DNA of 35,427 bases from contig CAINFC010000324.1 of assembly GCA_903847975.1 (NCBI GenBank), positions 1 to 35,427 on the forward strand, in the 5' to 3' direction. Of this stretch, positions 1-5,354 are shown in pieces (the first letter of the stretch is position 1; every line of letters starts with the position of its first letter). The notes under the pieces are model-generated. The model was not told the DNA's origin and ran no database searches. It was given only the letters and a program-made list of their open reading frames with translations. Source of the stretch: an uncultured Acidobacteriota bacterium. GTDB lineage: Bacteria > Acidobacteriota > UBA6911 > CAINFC01. The position numbers and the translations under genes are program-made.

Positions 1-20
1 AGAAGGAACGCGAAGTAACG

Positions 21-1049
21 ATGGACGTCAAGGGCAAAGTAGTTAATGTGGGCATCGATGTAAATAAAGTATCTTGGGAAGTTACGGCTATGGTGGAAGG
101 AGCAATTGTATTTTCTGGGGCCTGTTGCTCGAACTATGAAACTTTACGCCTGTTGTTAAAGCGTTATGCAGGAGCGACGCTTCGAGTGGCCTATGAAGCG
201 GGCTGCTTTGGATTCTGGTTGCACGATCCGCTGAGTGCGGAAGGCATAGAGTGCCTGGTGGTCCCGCCCTCGTTGATCCCTACGGAGGCGGGCAATAAAG
301 TGAAGACCGACCGGATCGACAGCCAGAAACTGGCCCGGCTGCTGGAAGGAAACCTACTCAAGAAAGTACATGTATTCAGTCCGGAAGAGCGAGCGGATCG
401 GCAATTGGTCAGGACTCGAAGGATCATTAGCAATCACCGTACTGCCGTGATGTGCCAAACCAAGAGTTTACTATTGTTTCCTGGGGTGGACCTAGGCGAA
501 GAAAGCAGCGGGCCCTGGAGCGCTATCTTCGTGCAACGGTTACGGGAATTGGATCTGGGACCTAGCGAACTGAATCGTGCTCTGCGGGCGATGCTGGATC
601 TGTACGATTATCTGACCCAAGAAAAAGTGCGTTTGACCCAAGAAGTAGCCGAACGGGGTCAGCAACCGAGATATGCGCACCGGGTAAATTTATTGACCAG
701 CATTCCGGGGGTAGGGCGGCTGAGTGCGATGGAAATCCTGGTGGAATTGCAGGATGTGGGCCGATTCCGACGAGCGGATGAATTAGCCGCCTACCTGGGA
801 CTGACCCCCTCGCAACACAGCAGTGGGGAAAGGACCCGTATGGGGCATATCACGCATACCGGTAACGGCCGGGTGCGCGCCGTATTGGTGGAAAGCTCGT
901 GGTTTCTAATCGCCAAAGATGCCTCGATGAGGGCCAAATACGAAAAGATCCGCGCCATTGTGGCGGTCGCACGACTGCTGAGTATGCGGATTCGAAGGAT
1001 GCTGTTGGATGGAACGGTGTACCGCATCGAGCAACGCCCCGCGGCGTGA
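21..1049 (+). CDS. IS110-family transposase (DEDD recombinase)
   Basis: This 342-residue protein has the two-domain layout of IS110 transposases. The N-terminal RuvC-like DEDD domain begins with GIDVNKVSWEV (catalytic Asp near residue 13) and contains the conserved KTDRIDSQKLARLL segment near residues 94-107. The C-terminal Transposase_20 domain starts at SIPGVGRLSAMEILVEL and carries the serine-containing segment LTPSQHSSGERTRMGHITHTG, where the family's catalytic Ser lies. These enzymes use an RNA-guided (bridge RNA) mechanism to insert the element. Length is normal and the frame is intact, so it may be active. The start codon follows a purine-rich AGAAGGA. It lies upstream of the phage genes and is not part of their operon. 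Family assignment is firm; IS110 versus IS1111 subgroup is not decided. Confidence 0.95.
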   Translation: MDVKGKVVNVGIDVNKVSWEVTAMVEGAIVFSGACCSNYETLRLLLKRYAGATLRVAYEAGCFGFWLHDPLSAEGIECLVVPPSLIPTEAGNKVKTDRIDSQKLARLLEGNLLKKVHVFSPEERADRQLVRTRRIISNHRTAVMCQTKSLLLFPGVDLGEESSGPWSAIFVQRLRELDLGPSELNRALRAMLDLYDYLTQEKVRLTQEVAERGQQPRYAHRVNLLTSIPGVGRLSAMEILVELQDVGRFRRADELAAYLGLTPSQHSSGERTRMGHITHTGNGRVRAVLVESSWFLIAKDASMRAKYEKIRAIVAVARLLSMRIRRMLLDGTVYRIEQRPAA

Positions 1050-1259
1050 GCCGAGGAACGCTTAGAAGAAAACCTCAAAGGGTACGATGATAGGTAGCGA
1101 ATCGTTTTCGGAAACATGGATTTTGTAAAGTGGGAAACTCGGGATGGTGAGAGGACCGATGTGCGATTGCCTGTGGCGCTTTGTTTTGGAGCCACGTTGG
1201 ATAGAATACGGCCTCTCCCGGACGGAAAGCGGATACATCTCTTGTGGCTTTGGACCACG

Positions 1260-1490
1260 AATAGCAAGTTGGGTTCATCCGACCCAAAGGGATCCAGGAG
1301 GAAGAAACGATTCCGGAGCTCAATAAATCGAACCCCCGAGGGGAGAAAAGCAAATGAATTTCTGACTACATAAAAATGGATAAAAGGAGCGAGAAAAAGA
1401 GGGGCGATCTGATCTGGATGGCAGGGCTGTGGAAATGACGCGGCGGTTGGATCCGCCGCTTGGAACTCCGCCGAAGGAAAGTCATCGTTG
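1260..1490 (+). ncRNA. candidate structured RNA of the IS110 element (possible bridge RNA)
   Basis: The stretch after the transposase gene has no convincing gene but several clean stem-loops. TTGGGT at 1269-1274 pairs with ACCCAA at 1282-1287. GCGGCGG at 1440-1446 pairs with CCGCCGC at 1453-1459. An outer stem, ATGAC at 1435-1439 with GTCAT at 1481-1485, encloses the second hairpin and a further loop. In IS110/IS1111 elements the bridge RNA is encoded in a non-coding end and has a stem plus two internal loops that base-pair with target and donor DNA. The location after the transposase would fit the IS1111 subgroup. Limits are approximate, and no loop-to-target pairing was verified. Confidence 0.35.
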
Positions 1491-1600
1491 AAAAACCAGA
1501 TGTGCGTTGCACGGCGGATTCCCACATTCCCACAACCCTCGACGGCGAATGTCAATCGACGTCAAAAAGAAAGAAAAAGCAGGGGCTGCGAAAAATATAG

Positions 1601-1606
1601 TTGACA
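1601..1606 (+). promoter_or_regulatory. orphan -35 hexamer at the IS right end
   Basis: TTGACA is a perfect sigma-70 -35 box, but nothing like TATAAT stands 16-18 bases downstream. This matches the known IS110 arrangement, where the right end gives the -35 and the left end gives the -10 once the element circularises, which drives transposase and guide RNA. The matching left end is outside the window. Confidence 0.35.
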
Positions 1607-1620
1607 ATCTACATAGCAGT

Positions 1621-2005
1621 CAGTCGCTTTTCCACGTTTTCTTACCGCTTCGCAAGTAAACGGTGTGGTCACAGCGAAATCAAACAACAACGGGTGCGCT
1701 GGGTGTGAACCAGTGGTCTTTCGGGGGGCGGGGGTAGAAAAAGGAGCAACGAAGGGCATGTTTCTGACTTTCCACAAGGGAGAAGGGTAGGTAATCGGTG
1801 TTGGGAAGGCTCTAACTGACGCAGGCGGATGGAGCGTTTCGTTTCGATGGTGTCGACGACGGAGGGGGAGGGGATGTTCTCCTTTCTTTGCACAAAGGAC
1901 GCGGGTTTCAGCACGTCAAGGGTTCTGTCAAATGTATAATTAAGATAATACAGGTACATAGGGAGTTGGGAGTTTGTTCCCCTCCTTCAGGACAAATTCG
2001 TTGCC
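1621..2005. other. non-coding stretch between IS and phage genes
   Basis: About 385 bases between the inferred IS end and the terminator hold no convincing gene; open frames here are short and have no recognisable content. The only possible signal is a perfect TATAAT at 1935-1940, which lacks a good -35 partner. It lies about 125 bases before the first phage gene and could be a weak promoter. Homopurine and homopyrimidine runs (for example around 1724-1735 and 1861-1872) stand out. This may be the remnant of whatever preceded the late operon before the IS arrived. Confidence 0.4.
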
Positions 2006-2042
2006 ACCGGGACGGCTTAAACCATGCTTTCCCGGTTTTTTT
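2006..2042 (+). terminator. intrinsic terminator before the late genes
   Basis: ACCGGGA at 2006-2012 pairs exactly with TCCCGGT at 2030-2036, and a run of seven T follows at 2036-2042. The loop is 17 bases. It ends only 22 bases before the start codon of the first phage gene, so that gene must be transcribed by read-through, by antitermination, or from a start inside this short gap. Confidence 0.7.
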
Positions 2043-2048
2043 GTGCCC

Positions 2049-2061
2049 ATAAAAGCGTTAA
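2049..2061. repeat. 13-base direct repeat, copy 1
   Basis: ATAAAAGCGTTAA occurs here immediately before the start codon at 2065, and again exactly at 4594-4606 before the terminase genes. Both copies sit just upstream of gene starts and could be a shared regulatory or packaging element. Chance is not excluded, though a 13-base exact match within 2.6 kb of the same strand is unusual. Confidence 0.4.
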
Positions 2062-2064
2062 TTT

Positions 2065-3588
2065 ATGTCCAGCAACTTCAATCCCGGGGCTTTCTTCATT
2101 GCCACCTTAAAGGACGGCGAGCGGAAGTACTTTAAGAACCTGTTCCAGAAGGCAAGGGCTGCCGGATACAGCCGATTCGTGGAACCGTGCGCCGGGGCGT
2201 TCGCCATGTCGCATCTGGCTGCCCAAGCCGGGTGGAAGACAACGGAAATCAGCGCAAGCGATGTCACCCTATTCACCTCGGTGATGGGGTACGCGATTAC
2301 CGGGGAATCCCTGGGACCGTTCGGCATTACCGCGGACGGTTACGAAAACGAAGATTTGACCGACCCTGCGACGGTGCTATGGGTTCAGCTCTGCCTGCGG
2401 ACATCCATGAAGGCGGGGCATATGTTTTTCTATGACATGCTGACGGACCTGCATCGCAGGAAAGAGAAGCACATTGAAAAGATCCGCGGGCAATTGGATC
2501 GCGCCCAAAAAGTGCTGGGCGGCATGCAATACCGGCCGCTCTGTCTATGGAAGCATCTGGATGAGTGCCTGGATGACCCTAAAGCAATTGTCGTGATCAA
2601 TCCGCCAACCTATGCCGCCGGGTTCGAGAAATGGTACGACACAGGGAACCGGCTCCGGTGGAAGGAACCGGAATACGCGATATTCGATCCTGTGGAGGGA
2701 ATGCGCCTGTTGGGGGAAAAGGCAAACGCTGCCAAGGCCTTGGTTCTCTGTTACGAACAATCCCGGCCTGGGGAAACTGCATGTGCGCCTGTTTTCGGAA
2801 GGGCAGCCAATCGGGACGGACTGAATGCCTATTTGACCGCCAACCGGGAAGAGGAAGTGAAATCCCTGGCCAACGGCGGCGGCGTTTTGTGGGCGGAGGG
2901 CAACGACCTCCAGCCTCTTGATTATCCAATCTTGCCGCAGGAGCACCCCATTACCGCCGACAGCACCCTAAACCTATTCGTTGTTCCTTCCAAGAATGCT
3001 ACGTATTACCGGAAACTGTTGACCCACGGCTTTGTGGGCTCCAGGTGTTCCTGCAACCTGGTCCTGCTGATCGATGGATACGTAGCCGGTGTTCTGGGGT
3101 ATGACGTGGCTGCTCTGACGATAGGAGCTTTTGGCGGGCAGCAGGAGGATGCCCTATTCATAATGTACGCCATGACGGTACCGAGAAGCGATCTCCGTTT
3201 GGTCCGACTGCTGAAAATGCTGGCATTAAATAAGTGCTATTACCGCCTGGCGGTGAACGATTTGATCCTGGAAAAAGTGAAAATCATCAAGACTGTGGTC
3301 ATGACCCGAAAGCCGGAAGCAAAGGGGATGCGGGGGATCATGAAGCTGGTCGGAAAGAACCCCGACCGAAAGACCGGGGGTTACCGGTTGACCTATGTCG
3401 CCCCGGCCCAGGACCGAACCCCGACGGAAATTCTAAAGGCATGGTTGGAAGATGAAAACAAATTGGCCTTCGCCAGAAAACAGGATGAGCGACGGAATGA
3501 GAAAGAGAGAAAGAAAGAAGAATGGAGAGCCAAGAAAGCCTTGAACCCGACATTCCACAAAAGGGAATCGACGTCGGTAGTGGCCTGA
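2065..3588 (+). CDS. phage DNA adenine-methyltransferase-like protein with long C-terminal extension
   Basis: The 507-residue protein starts with a SAM-dependent N6-adenine methyltransferase-like half. Residues 39-46 (VEPCAGAF) resemble motif I, the SAM-binding loop of D12-class enzymes, and residues 179-182 (NPPT) resemble catalytic motif IV, usually DPPY or NPPY. Phages use such enzymes to modify their DNA against host restriction. The C-terminal half (about residues 300-450) is not a normal part of these methylases. A predicted alternation of strands and helices with the segment NLVLLIDGYVAGVLGYD hints at a GNAT-like fold, as in the Mu Mom DNA-modifying protein, but this is only inference. 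The tail after residue 465 is highly charged. The start codon has no good ribosome binding site. The end overlaps the next gene by 67 bases. Confidence 0.7.
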   Translation: MSSNFNPGAFFIATLKDGERKYFKNLFQKARAAGYSRFVEPCAGAFAMSHLAAQAGWKTTEISASDVTLFTSVMGYAITGESLGPFGITADGYENEDLTDPATVLWVQLCLRTSMKAGHMFFYDMLTDLHRRKEKHIEKIRGQLDRAQKVLGGMQYRPLCLWKHLDECLDDPKAIVVINPPTYAAGFEKWYDTGNRLRWKEPEYAIFDPVEGMRLLGEKANAAKALVLCYEQSRPGETACAPVFGRAANRDGLNAYLTANREEEVKSLANGGGVLWAEGNDLQPLDYPILPQEHPITADSTLNLFVVPSKNATYYRKLLTHGFVGSRCSCNLVLLIDGYVAGVLGYDVAALTIGAFGGQQEDALFIMYAMTVPRSDLRLVRLLKMLALNKCYYRLAVNDLILEKVKIIKTVVMTRKPEAKGMRGIMKLVGKNPDRKTGGYRLTYVAPAQDRTPTEILKAWLEDENKLAFARKQDERRNEKERKKEEWRAKKALNPTFHKRESTSVVA

Positions 3589-4502
3589 AGATCGCGCGGG
3601 TTTCGGTGAACGATTTGCAGGAGCAGGATCTGAATGCCCGATTCATGAAGGACAATATGTTCAAGCAACTTGTCGCCAACATACGGTCCCGGGGATCCCT
3701 GGAGAGTTTGCCGTTTTGCGCGTTGGTGAACGGACGGATCGAAATCGTTTCCGGCCACCACCGGGTTCGCGCGGCGAAGGAGGCCGGGTTGACGGACATC
3801 CACATTTTACTGGACGAATCCGGGCTCACCAGGTCGCAGGTTGCGGCAAAACAGATCGCCCACAACGCCATATCGGGCCAGGACGATCCGGGGATTTTAC
3901 GCGAATTGGCCAAGATCATAACCGACGTGGACGACATGCTCGAAAGTTTTGTCGGGCATGAAATCATGGAAAAGCCCACTGCGGACCTGGACACCCTGAT
4001 CGCTCCCCGGGTGGATTACGACTGGAAGGAGATTTCGTTCATATTCCTGGAATATCAGCTCCGCGACCTGGAAAAACTCATCAAGGAGCTGGAGGGCAAG
4101 GATTTGGTCGGCGCCGTCCCGATGGAGGTCTTTGAAAAGTTTGCCAATGCGCTGAACAAATACAGCAAATTCAAGGACATTAAAAACGTCGGATCGGCTG
4201 TACACGCCATGGCGGAGACCATTTCCAAGGAACTGGCGGTGAGTGGCTTCGAGGAGGATGGCGAACTGCAATGGGTTCCGCTGGCCAAGATATTCGGCAC
4301 GGCGAGTGTCCCGAAAGAATCGGCTGAGATCATTAAGGAAGGGCTGAAGAAAATGAAGCGTGACGGGCACGTGGGACGCAAAAACGGATGGCAGGCCATC
4401 GAATACTGGGCGGCGGATTACCTGGGCTCCCAGGCGCTGAGCGGAACGGGACCGGTGGATTCCGCCGTTGAGCCACAGAAAAACGATGGAATCGACCGGT
4501 AA
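3522..4502 (+). CDS. ParB-like nuclease-domain protein
   Basis: This 326-residue protein has an N-terminal ParB/sulfiredoxin-type domain. Residues 20-110 contain the NGRIEIVSGHHRVRAAKEAG block typical of ParBc domains (the GxxR region), preceded by the usual 'act on these sites' strand. Stand-alone ParB-like proteins are common in phages next to DNA methyltransferases and terminases, where they are thought to bind or nick DNA rather than partition plasmids. The C-terminal two thirds has no recognised domain and looks helical. The ATG follows a purine-rich AGAAAGAAAGAAG inside the end of the methyltransferase gene, so the two are translationally linked. The palindromes directly after it are possible binding sites. 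Function beyond DNA binding is unknown. Confidence 0.75.
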   Translation: MESQESLEPDIPQKGIDVGSGLKIARVSVNDLQEQDLNARFMKDNMFKQLVANIRSRGSLESLPFCALVNGRIEIVSGHHRVRAAKEAGLTDIHILLDESGLTRSQVAAKQIAHNAISGQDDPGILRELAKIITDVDDMLESFVGHEIMEKPTADLDTLIAPRVDYDWKEISFIFLEYQLRDLEKLIKELEGKDLVGAVPMEVFEKFANALNKYSKFKDIKNVGSAVHAMAETISKELAVSGFEEDGELQWVPLAKIFGTASVPKESAEIIKEGLKKMKRDGHVGRKNGWQAIEYWAADYLGSQALSGTGPVDSAVEPQKNDGIDR

Positions 4503-4526
4503 GGAATTAGCGTCGGCAAAGAGACG

Positions 4527-4549
4527 GAAAGTGGCACCCTGCCGCTTTC
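4527..4549. repeat. palindrome IR1 upstream of terminase
   Basis: GAAAGTGGCA at 4527-4536 and TGCCGCTTTC at 4540-4549 form a 10-base inverted repeat with one G-T pair and a three-base centre. It is nearly the same sequence as IR2 99 bases downstream. Possible roles are a packaging initiation (pac/cos) site bound by small terminase, a binding site for the adjacent ParB-like protein, or an operator. Confidence 0.6.
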
Positions 4550-4593
4550 ATAAATACCTCCATGTAAAGGATTTACACAAACAAGGACAACGA

Positions 4594-4606
4594 ATAAAAG
4601 CGTTAA
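4594..4606. repeat. 13-base direct repeat, copy 2
   Basis: This is an exact second copy of ATAAAAGCGTTAA (first copy 2049-2061). It lies between the two palindromes in the non-coding patch before the small terminase gene. Confidence 0.4.
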
Positions 4607-4614
4607 GGGGAGGC

Positions 4615-4649
4615 AAAGTGGCACTGAAAGTGGCACTCCTGCCACTTTC
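4615..4649. repeat. AAAGTGGCACT tandem copy plus palindrome IR2
   Basis: AAAGTGGCACT at 4615-4625 is followed at once by GAAAGTGGCACT, whose first ten bases (4626-4635) pair perfectly with TGCCACTTTC at 4640-4649 around a four-base centre. With IR1 this makes three copies of the AAAGTGGCA half-site in about 120 bases. IR2 ends directly before the AAAAGGAAA ribosome binding region of the terminase gene, so it could also act on translation. Confidence 0.6.
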
Positions 4650-4667
4650 AAAAGGAAACGTTTGTAA

Positions 4668-5342
4668 ATGGCAAACACGATCAAGATCGACTGGGTGGAA
4701 GCCCGGATAAAGTATGAAGCCGGGGAAACCCAAAAGGCAATCGCGGAGATGTTTGGCGTTTCCAGGGCAGCGGTCCAAAAGCATATCGAGGCAGAAGGTT
4801 GGACTCAGGACCTCAGCAAATCCATCCGTCAGCAGGCCCAGGCCAAAGTATTCGGGGTGACCGAACCCCGCGACGCGGAGAAGACCGCCAAGGCGATATC
4901 GGAGTACGGGCAAAAGATAGCCGACCTGATCGAGGGGTTCAAGAAGGAATGGTCCGTTGTCGGCTCGTTCTGGGGTGACGCCCTCAAAACCGCCCAGCAG
5001 GACCCGGACCTGGGGTTCACGAAGCTCAAGGTTACCAAGATATCGGCCGAAATCCTGACGATGAAGCAGGCCGGGGAGCGGAGAGCTTGGCGTATCGACG
5101 AAATGGAAAAGCAGGAATCCGTGGTACAGCAAACCGTCAACAGCACCAACCATATCACCGTGAAGAAGGATGTCCGCAACTGGGCGGAGCTGAGGGAGCT
5201 GAAGCGGATGGCCATGGATGATGCGGTGCGTCGCCAAAACGGCGAGAACCCTTACGCGGAAAGGGAGTCCGATGGGGCTGACCTGATATCGGATGATGTG
5301 GTCGTTGAGGGAGCGGTGAATGGCGAAGAGATATCCATCTAA
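4668..5342 (+). CDS. terS: terminase small subunit
   Basis: The 224-residue protein begins with a helix-turn-helix. Residues 8-45 include KYEAGETQKAIAEMFGVSRA, the DNA-recognition fold of small terminases of the Terminase_2 type. Its place directly before the large subunit supports the call. The small subunit binds the packaging start site on phage DNA and regulates the large subunit's ATPase and nuclease. The middle is helical, which fits oligomerisation into a ring. The ATG is preceded by AAAGGAAA at a long spacing of about 12 bases. The two palindromes just upstream are natural candidates for its DNA target. The gene ends 12 bases before the large-subunit start. Confidence 0.85.
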   Translation: MANTIKIDWVEARIKYEAGETQKAIAEMFGVSRAAVQKHIEAEGWTQDLSKSIRQQAQAKVFGVTEPRDAEKTAKAISEYGQKIADLIEGFKKEWSVVGSFWGDALKTAQQDPDLGFTKLKVTKISAEILTMKQAGERRAWRIDEMEKQESVVQQTVNSTNHITVKKDVRNWAELRELKRMAMDDAVRRQNGENPYAERESDGADLISDDVVVEGAVNGEEISI

Positions 5343-5354
5343 CGGGGCGAGGCA

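Larger units (their letters stand above)
1..1620 (+). mobile_element. IS110-family insertion sequence, left end cut by the window
   Basis: The element comprises the transposase gene and a long non-coding 3' region. The left end lies outside the window, since only 20 bases precede the start codon. The right limit is inferred. A perfect -35 hexamer TTGACA at 1601-1606 has no matching -10 downstream. In the IS110 family the promoter is rebuilt when the ends join in the circular intermediate, with the -35 supplied by the right end, so the right end probably lies just after this hexamer. IS110 elements have no conventional terminal inverted repeats and make no obvious target duplication, so the exact end cannot be fixed by eye. 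Confidence 0.6.

Noticed and set aside
791-1555. 254-codon minus-strand frame over the IS110 3' region
   Set aside because: It is mostly antisense to the transposase, with no recognisable content; the non-coding tail is better read as structured RNA.
4468-4710. 80-codon + frame across the palindrome patch
   Set aside because: It overlaps two firm genes, has no ribosome binding site, and its sequence merely translates the repeats.
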